Assembly (NCBI RefSeq): GCF_030534335.1
Contig: NZ_CP130565.1
Span: 2,873,501-2,937,500, forward strand
Reading direction: 5' to 3'
Length of the DNA: 64,000 bases
Source: Marivirga harenae
GTDB lineage: Bacteria; Bacteroidota; Bacteroidia; Cytophagales; Cyclobacteriaceae
The position numbers were made by a program, and so were the translations under genes. A model generated the notes under the pieces. It saw nothing but the letters and a program-made list of their open reading frames with translations, was not told where the DNA came from and made no database searches. Of this stretch, positions 26,739-37,002 are shown piece by piece (the first letter of the stretch is position 1; each line of letters starts with the position of its first letter).

Positions 26739-29700
26739 ATGTCTGCACATCAAACTGTAGCTCCTTATAAGCCTAAAAATAACGTTCGTATTGTCACTGC
26801 TGCCTCCCTATTCGATGGGCATGATGCAGCCATCAATGTGATGCGTAGAATCATCCAATCTACTGGTTGTGAGGTTATTCACTTAGGTCACGACCGTGCT
26901 GTTGAAGAAGTGGTAAACACTGCCATTCAAGAAGATGCACAAGCCATCGCCATGACATCCTATCAAGGGGGCCATACTGAGTATTTCAAGTACATGTATG
27001 ATCTATTGAAAGAGAAAGGCTCTAGCCACATCAAGATCTTCGGTGGCGGAGGAGGAGTAATCTTACCAGAAGAAATCAAAGAATTGCATGATTACGGTAT
27101 TTCTCGAATCTATTCTCCTGATGATGGCCGTTCCATGGGATTACAGGGCATGATCAATGATTTGGTGGAGCAAAGTGATTATCCTACTGGCCAGAATTTG
27201 AATGGTGAAGTAGGTCGCGTAGATAAGAAAGATGTAAAAGCGATTGCAAGACTGATATCGGCAGCAGAAAATTTCCCGGAAGAAAGTAATGCTGAATTAG
27301 ATAAAATAAGAGAGAAAGCAAAAGATTTGTCAGTACCGGTTTTAGGAATTACAGGTACAGGTGGAGCGGGTAAATCTTCTTTGGTTGATGAGCTCGTACG
27401 AAGATTCTTAATTGATTTTAAAGATAAAAATATAGGAATCATCTCGGTAGATCCATCTAAAAGAAAAACTGGTGGTGCTCTTTTAGGAGATAGGATCCGG
27501 ATGAATGCTATAAACAATGATAGAGTTTATATGCGTTCATTGGCAACTCGTCAAAGTAATTTGTCAATTTCTAAATATGTGAAAGATGCAGTTTCGATCT
27601 TGAAGGCAGCTAATTTTGATCTCATCATTTTAGAAACTTCAGGAATTGGCCAGTCGGATACGCAGATCTTGGATTATTCTGATGCTTCACTTTATGTGAT
27701 GACTCCAGAATACGGTGCTGCCACTCAGCTGGAGAAAATTGATATGTTGGATTTTGCCGACGTTATTGCCCTTAATAAGTTTGATAAAAGAGGAGCTTTG
27801 GATGCATTGAGAGATGTTAAAAAGCAGTATCAGCGTAACCATGGATTGTGGGAATCGAAACCAGACGATATGCCGGTTTATGGCACCATTGCTTCTCAAT
27901 TCAACGATCCAGGAATGAATTCACTTTATAAGGAATTGATGGCCAAAGTAACCGAAAAATCAGGTGCTGATTTGAAATCTACTTTTGAAATCACGGATGA
28001 AATGTCTGAAAAGGTATTCATTATTCCACCAAAAAGAACGCGTTACTTATCTGAGATTTCAGAAAATAACAGAGGTTACGATGAGTGGGTAGAAGAGCAA
28101 GCAGCAGTTGCGGACAAATTATATGGATATCGTAAATCTATAGAGACTTTACAAGATTCGGATATAGAAGATAAAGACCGTTTAATCAAAGGACTCGAAG
28201 AGGCCTATGCCAAAGAAGAGTTGAATTTTGATCCGAAGAATAAGCTCTTGATTGAAGAATGGGCAGCTAAAGTACAAACTTACAAAGACCCGGTTTATAC
28301 TTTCAAAGTGAGAGATAAAGAAATTAATATAGATACGCATACAGAGTCATTATCTCATTCTCTAATTCCAAAAGTATCTCTACCAAAATATAAAAGCTGG
28401 GGAGATTTATTAAGATGGAATTTACAGGAAAATGTACCTGGCGAATTTCCGTATACCGCAGGAATTTACCCTTTCAAAAGAGAAGGGGAGGATCCTACGA
28501 GAATGTTTGCTGGCGAAGGTGGACCGGAGCGTACCAATAAGCGTTTCCATTATGTAAGTATGGATATGCCCGCTAAGCGTTTATCTACTGCCTTTGACTC
28601 GGTAACGCTTTACGGAAATGATCCGGATTACAGACCAGATATCTATGGGAAAATCGGGAATTCAGGGGTTAGTATTTGCTGTTTGGATGATGCCAAGAAA
28701 TTATACTCTGGTTTCGATCTGGCGCATGCCATGACTTCTGTGTCGATGACCATCAATGGCCCGGCACCTATGTTGCTTGGATTTTTCATGAATGCTGCTG
28801 TCGATCAGCAATGTGAAAAATACATCAAAGAAAATGGCATGGAAGCCGAAGTAAAGAAAAAAATCGACAAGATTTTTAAAGAAAAGGGATCTACTCAGCC
28901 TCAGTATAGAGGAGAAATTCCAGAAGGCCATAATGGCTTAGGTTTGATGTTGCTAGGTGTAACCGGTGACCAAGTTTTACCTAGAGACACTTACGAAAAG
29001 ATTAAGAAAGATACCATGGCGGTAGTTCGTGGTACCGTTCAAGCTGATATCTTGAAAGAAGATCAGGCGCAAAATACCTGTATCTTCTCGACCGAATTTG
29101 CTTTGCGATTGATGGGAGATGTGCAGGAATATTTTATTGAAAATCAGGTTAGAAATTTCTATTCGGTATCGATATCAGGATATCACATTGCAGAAGCAGG
29201 AGCGAACCCGATTACACAGTTAGCCTTTACTTTGGCGAATGGGTTTACTTATGTAGAATACTACTTGAGCAGAGGAATGGATATCAATAAATTTGGTCCA
29301 AACTTATCTTTCTTCTTCTCAAATGGTATTGATCCTGAATATGCAGTGATCGGTAGAGTAGCCAGAAGAATCTGGTCAAAAGCCTTAAAGCAGAAATATG
29401 GAGCAAATTCCAGAGCACAGATGTTGAAATACCACATCCAGACTTCAGGTAGATCGCTGCACGCCCAAGAGATTGATTTCAATGATATCAGAACGACTTT
29501 ACAGGCGCTTTATGCGATATACGATAACTGTAACTCTCTGCATACCAATGCTTATGATGAAGCGATTACTACACCAACTGAAAACTCAGTAAGAAGAGCA
29601 ATGGCGATTCAGTTGATCATCAATAAGGAGTTAGGTTTAGCGAAGAACGAAAATCCAATTCAAGGGTCTTTCATCATTGAAGAGTTGACTGATCTTGTGG

Positions 29701-30128
29701 AAGAAGCGGTTTTGACTGAATTTGATAGAATTACAGAAAGAGGAGGCGTTTTAGGCGCCATGGAAACCATGTATCAGCGAGGCAAGATCCAGGAAGAAAG
29801 CTTACATTATGAAATGCTGAAGCATACGGGTGAATTCCCTATCATTGGCGTAAATACTTTCTTGAATTCTAAAGGTTCGCCTACCGTAACGCCTGGTGAA
29901 GTAATCAGAGCGACCAAGGAAGAGAAAGAGTATCAAATTGAGACATTGGAGTTATTAAATGACCGATTTGAGAAAGAAGCCAAAGAGAGTCTGGATAGAT
30001 TGCAAGATGCAGCCATCAAAAACGAAAACCTTTTTGCTGAACTGATGGAAGCCACTAAATTCTGTTCTTTAGGTCAGATTACGAATGCGATGTTTGAAGT
30101 TGGTGGGCAGTATAGACGCAATATGTAG
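26739..30128 (+). CDS. icmF: Fused isobutyryl-CoA mutase (B12 domain - MeaB-type GTPase - mutase)
   Basis: The 1129-residue product combines three units. First is an N-terminal B12-binding domain ([13 protein letters not shown], with the cobalt-ligand His in DGHDAA, then GGGGGVI). Second is a MeaB/ArgK-type G-protein chaperone (P-loop GTGGAGKS at 206-213, [27 protein letters not shown]). Third is the large acyl-CoA mutase barrel ([61 protein letters not shown]). This is the IcmF layout, which interconverts isobutyryl-CoA and n-butyryl-CoA. By motif alignment, Phe590 and Gln778 sit where isobutyryl-specific enzymes have Phe/Gln and methylmalonyl-CoA mutases have Tyr/Arg. It is a single gene with a terminator about 45 nt downstream. 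Confidence 0.92.
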   Translation: MSAHQTVAPYKPKNNVRIVTAASLFDGHDAAINVMRRIIQSTGCEVIHLGHDRAVEEVVNTAIQEDAQAIAMTSYQGGHTEYFKYMYDLLKEKGSSHIKIFGGGGGVILPEEIKELHDYGISRIYSPDDGRSMGLQGMINDLVEQSDYPTGQNLNGEVGRVDKKDVKAIARLISAAENFPEESNAELDKIREKAKDLSVPVLGITGTGGAGKSSLVDELVRRFLIDFKDKNIGIISVDPSKRKTGGALLGDRIRMNAINNDRVYMRSLATRQSNLSISKYVKDAVSILKAANFDLIILETSGIGQSDTQILDYSDASLYVMTPEYGAATQLEKIDMLDFADVIALNKFDKRGALDALRDVKKQYQRNHGLWESKPDDMPVYGTIASQFNDPGMNSLYKELMAKVTEKSGADLKSTFEITDEMSEKVFIIPPKRTRYLSEISENNRGYDEWVEEQAAVADKLYGYRKSIETLQDSDIEDKDRLIKGLEEAYAKEELNFDPKNKLLIEEWAAKVQTYKDPVYTFKVRDKEINIDTHTESLSHSLIPKVSLPKYKSWGDLLRWNLQENVPGEFPYTAGIYPFKREGEDPTRMFAGEGGPERTNKRFHYVSMDMPAKRLSTAFDSVTLYGNDPDYRPDIYGKIGNSGVSICCLDDAKKLYSGFDLAHAMTSVSMTINGPAPMLLGFFMNAAVDQQCEKYIKENGMEAEVKKKIDKIFKEKGSTQPQYRGEIPEGHNGLGLMLLGVTGDQVLPRDTYEKIKKDTMAVVRGTVQADILKEDQAQNTCIFSTEFALRLMGDVQEYFIENQVRNFYSVSISGYHIAEAGANPITQLAFTLANGFTYVEYYLSRGMDINKFGPNLSFFFSNGIDPEYAVIGRVARRIWSKALKQKYGANSRAQMLKYHIQTSGRSLHAQEIDFNDIRTTLQALYAIYDNCNSLHTNAYDEAITTPTENSVRRAMAIQLIINKELGLAKNENPIQGSFIIEELTDLVEEAVLTEFDRITERGGVLGAMETMYQRGKIQEESLHYEMLKHTGEFPIIGVNTFLNSKGSPTVTPGEVIRATKEEKEYQIETLELLNDRFEKEAKESLDRLQDAAIKNENLFAELMEATKFCSLGQITNAMFEVGGQYRRNM

Positions 30129-30170
30129 GTTTAGATATTAGAGTCTAGAACCTAGATTATAGATAAAAGA

Positions 30171-30199
30171 AAAGCACGGTGAGAGTCGTGCTTTTTTTT
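30171..30199 (+). terminator. Intrinsic terminator of icmF
   Basis: An 8-9 bp stem (AAAGCACG with CGTGCTTT, 8-nt loop GTGAGAGT) merges into a run of eight T residues. Confidence 0.8.
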
Positions 30200-30236
30200 G
30201 AAAACAAAACTTCATCGGGGAGTCATTCCATTAAGG

Positions 30237-30295
30237 AAGGGAAACTTGTCTTTTTGAAACGAAGTTTCCCTTTGCTAGCGCTCGTGTCACACGAG
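30237..30295. repeat. Two strong inverted repeats in the icmF-rlmF spacer
   Basis: An 11-bp perfect stem (AAGGGAAACTT, 30237-30247, with AAGTTTCCCTT, 30262-30272, 14-nt loop) is followed 8 nt later by CTCGTGT-C-ACACGAG (30281-30295). The rest of the 300-nt spacer (30129-30428) has only the icmF terminator and a promoter element. These may be a small intergenic repeat element or structured RNA; no function is evident. Confidence 0.5.
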
Positions 30296-30396
30296 TGTTG
30301 AATACTATATGCCTCCAGCATTTTACTAAGCAGAACAAAAGATTTGCATGTAGATATTCAAAAAGGCTTTTAAGTAGATCCTCCATTAATTAAGCC

Positions 30397-30404
30397 TATC
30401 TTTG
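30397..30404 (+). promoter_or_regulatory. Candidate -7 element of rlmF
   Basis: TATCTTTG is an exact TANNTTTG match 25 nt upstream of the rlmF ATG. A clear -33 TTG at 17-23 nt is missing, so support is partial. Confidence 0.4.
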
Positions 30405-30428
30405 TCATAAATTCATTAAAGATCACAA

Positions 30429-31358
30429 ATGCCCACTCCACAAAAGCCCAGCCTACACCCAAATAATCCATTTAATAAAAGATATGATCTGGAAAGTTTA
30501 GCCAAGACGCTTCCGGAATTAGAAGCTTTTACTTTCACCAATCAATATGATAGTCAAACGATTGATTTTGCTGACCCTAAGGCAGTGATGGCTTTGAATA
30601 AAGCTTTGTTGCTCCAGCATTATGACTTGAAATATTGGGATATTCCAGATGGATATTTATGTCCACCTATTCCGGGAAGAGCAGATTACCTATTTCATAT
30701 AGATGAATTCCTCACTAAAAAAAGGAAAGGAGTTGAGGTAAAGGGCAATTTAATACGATGCCTTGATATCGGAACAGGAGCCAGTTGTATTTATCCGATT
30801 TTGGGTTCACAGCAATTTGGTTGGAATTTTGTGGCTTCAGAAATTGATCCCAAAGCGGCTGCTTCAGCAGAAAAAATCATTGCTGAGAATCCTAAGCTGG
30901 AAGGGAAAGTCGAAATTAGGAAGCAGTACAAATCTTCAGATATATTTAAAGGCATTGTCAAAAAGCATGAATACTATGATGTGAGTATTTGCAATCCGCC
31001 TTTTCATAGCTCAGCTGAAGAAGCTGAAAAAGGAACCACCAGAAAGCTGAAAAACCTCAAAAAATATAGAAAAGGGGAGAAGCCCACTTTAAATTTTGGG
31101 GGTAAGAGTAATGAGTTGTGGACTGAAGGAGGAGAATTAAAGTTTATTACGAATATGGCTGTTCAAAGTAAATACCATTCTCATTCTGTTCGTTGGTTTA
31201 CCACCTTAGTCTCAAAATCTTCAAATCTGAAACGTATTTATGAAGCCATCAAACAAGCTGGTGCCAAGGAGATTGAAACGATTGAAATGAGCCATGGAAA
31301 TAAAACGAGTAGGATAGTGGCTTGGACCTTTTTATCTCCTATGAGAACTAGAAGCTAG
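30429..31358 (+). CDS. rlmF: 23S rRNA (adenine-1618-N6)-methyltransferase
   Basis: The product methylates A1618 of 23S rRNA using SAM. The 309 residues open with NPFNKRYDLESLAKTLPEL and contain the RlmF signature (IPGRADYLFHIDEFL), a SAM-binding motif I (LDIGTGASCIYPILG), the acidic SEID of motif II, and the catalytic NPPFHSS of N6-adenine methyltransferases. Length matches the family. It is a single gene; its upstream spacer carries a -7 element and two inverted repeats. Confidence 0.92.
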   Translation: MPTPQKPSLHPNNPFNKRYDLESLAKTLPELEAFTFTNQYDSQTIDFADPKAVMALNKALLLQHYDLKYWDIPDGYLCPPIPGRADYLFHIDEFLTKKRKGVEVKGNLIRCLDIGTGASCIYPILGSQQFGWNFVASEIDPKAAASAEKIIAENPKLEGKVEIRKQYKSSDIFKGIVKKHEYYDVSICNPPFHSSAEEAEKGTTRKLKNLKKYRKGEKPTLNFGGKSNELWTEGGELKFITNMAVQSKYHSHSVRWFTTLVSKSSNLKRIYEAIKQAGAKEIETIEMSHGNKTSRIVAWTFLSPMRTRS

Positions 31359-31460
31359 GTTCTTTGGCCAAGCATCTTAAACCTTCGCTTCGTTGAAACT
31401 AAAACCTATTTTTTAAAAATTTAGCGCTGCTTTTTAATTGCTTTGGGATGTTGTCTTCGT

Positions 31461-31519
31461 ATAAAAAACAAGATTTGAGGCTTAAGAGCTTTAATATTGG
31501 CGTTCTAGTGCCTCAAATC
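31461..31519 (-). terminator. Candidate terminator of the metal-efflux operon
   Basis: Perfect 10-bp arms GATTTGAGGC (31472-31481) and GCCTCAAATC (31510-31519) flank a 28-nt loop. Read on the minus strand the hairpin is followed by TTGTTTTTTAT. It lies 22 nt past the adaptor gene's stop. The long loop lowers confidence. Confidence 0.55.
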
Positions 31520-31541
31520 ATTATAGTTTTTGTCTACTCAT

Positions 31542-32639
31542 TTATTGGTTTAAATAATACGCGCCTTCAACCACATACTTTTTACTTTGATCTAAATCTT
31601 TTGGATCAATTCCTATAAATTCTTCATTTTCATTTGCTACCTGCACTTGCTTTTTTTGAAAGCTTCCCTGAGAAGTTTCAACAAAAATATAGGTTTCCTT
31701 CCCCTTTCGCAGGATTCCTTTTTTTGGTATCAGTATCAGACTATCTGTTGTAATGTGAACCTCTACTTCAAGTTGCGCACCTAATGGAAGATTTACTGCT
31801 TCAGGCAAATCAGCATGTGCTAAAACACTATTGTCGTTGACCTTTTTATTAATGAAATGCAAGGAACTTTCATACCATTTATTTCCCTCTGGGAGCTTAA
31901 ACGTCACTCTTTGTCCTTCTTTCAGTTGATCTACATCTTTCGGGAAAATATTGAATTCCAAATGCATTTCATCCAAATTGATCAGCTCAAAAAGACTCTC
32001 TTTTGGTTCAACCATCATTCCATTACTAATATTCACTTCCGTAATCACGCCATTAAAGGGTGCTCTCAAGCGTAAAACATTCTGCAAATTTCCTTTTTGT
32101 AAGTTGGCTATATTAATCCCTAATTTTTGAAGCATGCTCTTTTTAGCATCGATGTTGACTTTTTCTTCAAAATATTTAGCTTCAGCTGCCTGAAAACTTT
32201 TGAGTGAGATAGATTGATCTTCTACCAAGGTTTTTTTCCTTTGATAATCGGCCTCCAATTGCTTTAGGTTATTAACAGCTGCTAAATAATTGCTTTGTAA
32301 TGTAAGTATGTCGGGATGTGAAAAGCTGGCCAAGACCTGACCTTTCTGAACGGCCTCACCAGGTAAAATTTTAGTACCTTCTATAAAAGCTCGATGCACT
32401 AGATGTAATTCTGCAATATCTTCCGGTGCAACAGCTAAAGCGCCAAATGTCGTTATTTTTTTGTCCAATGGAGCTTTTTCTAATTTTGCTACCTTTAGAT
32501 TGGTGTTCTTTATCTGGCTTTCAGATAGGGAAATTTCATTTTTAGTGTCTTGTTGCCCATCAGCAACAGTTTCTTCTGATCCGCTACAAGCCCCAAAAGC
32601 TAGTAAGGATGATATGATTAATATATTGATTATTTTCAT
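31542..32639 (-). CDS. RND efflux periplasmic adaptor (CusB/CzcB/HlyD family), lipoprotein
   Basis: The 365-residue product is the membrane-fusion partner of the pump encoded just upstream. An N-terminal lipoprotein signal (MKIINILIISSLLAFGAC) puts it on the periplasmic side, probably of the inner membrane. The order is a lipoyl/barrel-sandwich half (LPGEAVQKGQVLASFSHPD), an alpha-hairpin (about 115-180, LQSNYLAAVNNLKQLEADYQRKK), the second lipoyl half (LRAPFNGVITEVNISNGMMVEP), a beta-barrel (LEFNIFPKDVDQLKEGQRVTF) and the membrane-proximal domain (GKETYIFVET). The start overlaps the pump gene's stop by 4 nt. Metal specificity cannot be read from this subunit. Confidence 0.9.
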   Translation of the reverse strand: MKIINILIISSLLAFGACSGSEETVADGQQDTKNEISLSESQIKNTNLKVAKLEKAPLDKKITTFGALAVAPEDIAELHLVHRAFIEGTKILPGEAVQKGQVLASFSHPDILTLQSNYLAAVNNLKQLEADYQRKKTLVEDQSISLKSFQAAEAKYFEEKVNIDAKKSMLQKLGINIANLQKGNLQNVLRLRAPFNGVITEVNISNGMMVEPKESLFELINLDEMHLEFNIFPKDVDQLKEGQRVTFKLPEGNKWYESSLHFINKKVNDNSVLAHADLPEAVNLPLGAQLEVEVHITTDSLILIPKKGILRKGKETYIFVETSQGSFQKKQVQVANENEEFIGIDPKDLDQSKKYVVEGAYYLNQ

Positions 32640-35600
32640 TTTCTTTCTGTTAAATATTGTAATTCAATTGAAATATTGGCAATTTCTTTTTGAAGTTCTA
32701 GGTTGGTTTTTTGAATATTATAAAGTGCTGTTAAATTCTGCACAAATTCATAAAAATTCAGTTCCCCAATTTGGAGTGCATCAGCCGAGGATGATTCTAA
32801 TTCATCCAGTTCCTCCATCATGGAAGCGCTTTTGTCAATGAGCGCAGTATAATTTTCATAGTCCTTCTTAGCGCTTATTAACCTTTGGTTCCTTTCATTA
32901 TTTTCCCAATCCAAAGTGGATTCTTGAATGTCTTTTTCGATTTTCAATTCCTTAATCTTTCCTTTTACTCCATTGTAAACTATGGGGATGCTAATGCCTA
33001 CTTGCACGCTCTGATAACCTGTTACATTTTGTAAACTTTGGTTCACATAAGCAATATAAGCATTGGGAAAATACTGAGCTTTACCCACTTTGATATTGTT
33101 CTCTGCAGCTAAAAGTTGTTGCGCGTTTCTTTGGGTAAAAGCAGGGTCTAAAGTCAAAGAATCTAATGAAGAAGTCCAATCGTAACGACTGTAGCCCGAG
33201 GCAGAATCAGGTAATTGATCGCAAAAGCATAATTGCTTAAGTGTATGAATATTATCATTTAGCATTTTCCGGCTTTTGATTAATTCATTTTCAATAGTCA
33301 TTAATTGTCCTGATAGACTTAAAGTTTCCAGTTTTCCGCTTTCTCCTTTCTCGACCATTTCTTCAGCTTGGCTCATACTTTTCTTTAGAAGTTCTGCTTG
33401 CGCTGTCAGAAAATCTACTTGCTTTAAGCTAAAGACCCATTCGTTCCATGCTTTTCGAATTTCACTAGACATTTCTTTTTTAGCTAAATGATATTCTTGC
33501 TGTGCCAAATCAATTTGTGCAGTTGCCATCTTTTGCCTTCTGAAATTAGCAGGAATATTTCCTAGGGATTGTTGGATATTCCAACTATAGTCTATTTCAG
33601 GCCCATCTATTTGCCCTCTTTGATAATTGATATTAGTTGATGGGATCTGAAAAGCTTGTGCTTTAAATGTTTCTGCTTGTTCAATTCTCAATTTTTCATT
33701 TTGAATTTGCGGGTTTTGTTCCATTGCGTTTTGAATCATCATCTTTAATGTTTTAGGCTCATGATTTTGATCTTGAGCCTTTGCATTTTGATGAAAGCCG
33801 AAAAAGCTAAACAGTATCAATACCAGCATAGTAGCTACTTTGGAACCTGATTTACCTTTATTTTTATTCATCAAATAATATAGAGACGGCAAAACCACCA
33901 AGGTTAGAAAGGTAGCAGTAATTAAACCTCCAATCACCACAGAAGCCAAAGGTTTCTGTACTTCAGCTCCACTTGAAGTAGAAAGTGCCATTGGGAGAAA
34001 TCCTAAGGAAGCAACCAAGGCGGTCATTAATACCGGTCTTAATCGGTCGGTACTTCCAAGCTTAATCAGCTGTAATAAATCCATATCCTTTTCTTCTTTT
34101 AAATCATTCAAATGACTGATTAAAACGATTCCATTCAATACGGCTACACCAAAAAGTGCAATAAATCCCACCCCAGCTGAAATACTAAAAGGCATGTCTC
34201 GTAGCCATAAGGCCAATACACCACCAATCGCGGACAGAGGAACCGCAGAATAGATTAGCAAGGCATATTTTACTTTCCCAAATGCGAAATAGAGTAAGAT
34301 GAAAATAAGTAGAAGTGCAACAGGAACAGCAATAGCTAACCTTTTGCTGGCTTTTTCTAGCGTCTCGAACTGCCCTCCATATTTTATTGAATAGCCGGGA
34401 TCCATTTTCAATTTACTATCCAAATTGGATTCTATTTCTTTCACAAGTCCCGCAATATCACGATCTCTGACGTTAGTGCCCACCACCACTCTTCTACGGG
34501 TGTCATCTCGGGAAATTTGCAATGGGCCTTCTTGATATTTCCAATTAGCTACTTCTGATAAAGGGACAAGTTGACCGTTTTGACTTTTAATAGTCAGCTT
34601 ATCCAAATTGATTGAATTTCTGAATGATTCCTTTAATCTAACTACCAATTCAAATTTCCTCTCTCCTTCAAATATGAATCCTGCATTTTCACCTGCATAT
34701 GCAGCTCTTATGATGCTGTTCAATTCTTCAATGGAAACACCATATTGAACTGCTTTTTTTCTATTGTAGCTGATTACCCATTGTGCTAATCCTTCCGTTT
34801 GCTCTACTTTTACATCCGCAGCTCCAGGTACTTCTTTTATAATATCAGATGCCTGTTGACCATAATCTGCCAGTTTAGCCAAATCTTCACCGTATATTTT
34901 CACGGCTATATCGGATTTCGCACCTGTAATTAATTCATTGAACCTTAATTGAATGGGCTGAGTAAATTCAAAAATAGCAGTAGGAATGACAGCTAATTTT
35001 TCTTCCATTTTTTCAATCAAATCAAAGCGATCATCCGCAGTCGTCCATTCATCTTTTGGTTTGAGGATAATCATAATATCAGCCAATTCAATCGACATAG
35101 GATCTGTCGGTACTTCAGCAGTACCTATTTTAGAAACCACTGACTTGACTTCAGGGAAATTATCTAATAAAATCTTTTCAGCTTTCGTACTTGTTGCAAT
35201 ACTTTGTTCCAATGAAGAACCGGGAGGTAATGTCATTTGCATGGCCAAATCGCCTTCTTCCAATTGTGGAATAAATTCAGACCCCATTCTGCTGAAGATA
35301 AATAAGGCAATTGCCAATAAAACCACTGAAAGTGAAATCGTTACTTTAGGGTTTTTCAATGATGAATTCAAAACAGGTTTATAGGCAGCTTTGAATTTGT
35401 TCATCACCTTATCTGCAAAAGTGACTTTTTCCTTAATATTCTTCTTTAAGAATAAAGCCGTCATCATGGGTACGTAGGTCATAGAAAGAATCATGGCACC
35501 TAAAATGGCAAAACTGACGGTTTGTGCCATAGGTCTAAAAGTTTTCCCTTCGATTCCTGTTAAGGATAAAATGGGTAAGAAAACAACCAAGATAATTAAA

Positions 35601-36955
35601 ACACCAAAGGCAGCAGATTTATAGATTTTTTGAGAAGCATCGATTACAATATCATCTATTTCCGATTGACTCAGTTGCTTGCCAATATGGACAGTGAAGA
35701 GAATATGGAGAATACTTTCTACAATAATCACCGCTCCATCTACCACTATTCCGAAATCGATGGCTCCCAATGACATCAGATTAGCAGACACATCAAAAAT
35801 GTTCATCATGATGAAAGCAAATAGCAAGGATAGTGGAATAATGGAAGCTACAATCAAACCTGCTCTGAAGTTTCCTAAAAGGAGAATAAGTACTAAAATT
35901 ACAATGACCCCACCTTCCAATAAATTGGTTTTTACGGTATTGATTGCTCTGCCCACTAAATCAGAGCGGTCTAGATAGGGTTTGATTTGAACCCCCTCTG
36001 GTAATGATTTCTGTACTTCTTCTACTCGCTGATTTACAAGATCTAATGTTTGGGATGAATTTGCTCCTTTTAACATGAGTGTAATGCCGCCAACTGCTTC
36101 TCCTTGTCCATCTTTCGTCATGGCACCAAAGCGTTTGGCATTGCCAAATTGTACCGTTGCAATGTCTTTTACTAGAACTGGCGATTTCGAATCAGCTTTG
36201 ACCAATGTATTGCGGATATCTTCTAAATCTATCATCATACCTTCGGTTCTCACATAGTAGGCATTCTGATTTTTTTCAATGTAGCTGCCTCCTGAGTTTT
36301 CATTGTTAGCTTGCAACGCAATAGTCACCTCCTGAAAAGTCACTTGATGTTGAGCCATTAAGGTAGGATTGACCGCCACTTCATATTGCTTAAGAAAACC
36401 TCCAAAGGAACTTACTTCTACAATTCCTTTAATTCCTGAGAGTTGTCGTTTCACTATCCAATCCTGAATAGTACGAAGCTCCATAGCAGAGTATTCTCCT
36501 TTATGAGCTTCATCTACTTCTAAGGTGTATTGATAAATTTCACCTAAGCCTGTCGTGATCGGCATAAGTTCGGGAGCTCCTAACTTCGCTGGGATTTCAC
36601 CGCCAACAATATTGATTTGCTCTTGCACATATTGCCGCGTATCCAAAATGGGTACGCTTTCTTCAAAAACAATGGTAACAACAGAGAGCCCATATTTTGA
36701 AATAGAGCGAATCTCCTCAACCATTGGGATATTTGCCATTGATATTTCAATGGGGTAGGTGATAAATTGCTCCACCTCCTGTGCTGATAATGATGGACTT
36801 ACTGTAACTACCTGTACTTGATTATTGGTGATGTCTGGAACAGCATTAACGGACAGCTGACTCATGGAATATATACCGCCACCAATTAAAGCGATTACTC
36901 CAAAGAACACTATCAATTTGTTCTTTATGGAGAAAGAAATAATTTTTTGAAACAT
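32636..36955 (-). CDS. CzcA-type heavy-metal RND pump fused to a TolC-family outer-membrane channel
   Basis: The 1439-residue product joins two efflux parts. Residues 1 to about 1040 are an HME-type RND transporter with twelve membrane segments and two large periplasmic loops. Its TM4 signature DFGIVVDGAVIIVES (Asp400, Asp406) is the DFGxxxDGA form known from divalent-cation (Co/Zn/Cd/Ni) pumps rather than the Cu/Ag CusA form. After the last membrane helix and a lysine-rich turn (MNKNKGKSGSK) comes a second hydrophobic segment ending QNAKAQ (about 1041-1061), which looks like a signal peptide. Residues 1061-1439 are a TolC/OEP-like channel with long coiled coils (MIQNAMEQNPQIQNEKLRIEQAE). Such fusions are annotated in other Bacteroidota. 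Cleavage by signal peptidase I at AKA-Q1061 would release the channel; that is inference. Confidence 0.88.
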   Translation of the reverse strand: MFQKIISFSIKNKLIVFFGVIALIGGGIYSMSQLSVNAVPDITNNQVQVVTVSPSLSAQEVEQFITYPIEISMANIPMVEEIRSISKYGLSVVTIVFEESVPILDTRQYVQEQINIVGGEIPAKLGAPELMPITTGLGEIYQYTLEVDEAHKGEYSAMELRTIQDWIVKRQLSGIKGIVEVSSFGGFLKQYEVAVNPTLMAQHQVTFQEVTIALQANNENSGGSYIEKNQNAYYVRTEGMMIDLEDIRNTLVKADSKSPVLVKDIATVQFGNAKRFGAMTKDGQGEAVGGITLMLKGANSSQTLDLVNQRVEEVQKSLPEGVQIKPYLDRSDLVGRAINTVKTNLLEGGVIVILVLILLLGNFRAGLIVASIIPLSLLFAFIMMNIFDVSANLMSLGAIDFGIVVDGAVIIVESILHILFTVHIGKQLSQSEIDDIVIDASQKIYKSAAFGVLIILVVFLPILSLTGIEGKTFRPMAQTVSFAILGAMILSMTYVPMMTALFLKKNIKEKVTFADKVMNKFKAAYKPVLNSSLKNPKVTISLSVVLLAIALFIFSRMGSEFIPQLEEGDLAMQMTLPPGSSLEQSIATSTKAEKILLDNFPEVKSVVSKIGTAEVPTDPMSIELADIMIILKPKDEWTTADDRFDLIEKMEEKLAVIPTAIFEFTQPIQLRFNELITGAKSDIAVKIYGEDLAKLADYGQQASDIIKEVPGAADVKVEQTEGLAQWVISYNRKKAVQYGVSIEELNSIIRAAYAGENAGFIFEGERKFELVVRLKESFRNSINLDKLTIKSQNGQLVPLSEVANWKYQEGPLQISRDDTRRRVVVGTNVRDRDIAGLVKEIESNLDSKLKMDPGYSIKYGGQFETLEKASKRLAIAVPVALLLIFILLYFAFGKVKYALLIYSAVPLSAIGGVLALWLRDMPFSISAGVGFIALFGVAVLNGIVLISHLNDLKEEKDMDLLQLIKLGSTDRLRPVLMTALVASLGFLPMALSTSSGAEVQKPLASVVIGGLITATFLTLVVLPSLYYLMNKNKGKSGSKVATMLVLILFSFFGFHQNAKAQDQNHEPKTLKMMIQNAMEQNPQIQNEKLRIEQAETFKAQAFQIPSTNINYQRGQIDGPEIDYSWNIQQSLGNIPANFRRQKMATAQIDLAQQEYHLAKKEMSSEIRKAWNEWVFSLKQVDFLTAQAELLKKSMSQAEEMVEKGESGKLETLSLSGQLMTIENELIKSRKMLNDNIHTLKQLCFCDQLPDSASGYSRYDWTSSLDSLTLDPAFTQRNAQQLLAAENNIKVGKAQYFPNAYIAYVNQSLQNVTGYQSVQVGISIPIVYNGVKGKIKELKIEKDIQESTLDWENNERNQRLISAKKDYENYTALIDKSASMMEELDELESSSADALQIGELNFYEFVQNLTALYNIQKTNLELQKEIANISIELQYLTERK

Positions 36956-37002
36956 GAAATGTTATTTGATTATTTAAGAATAAAATAAATGTAAACGAAT
37001 TC

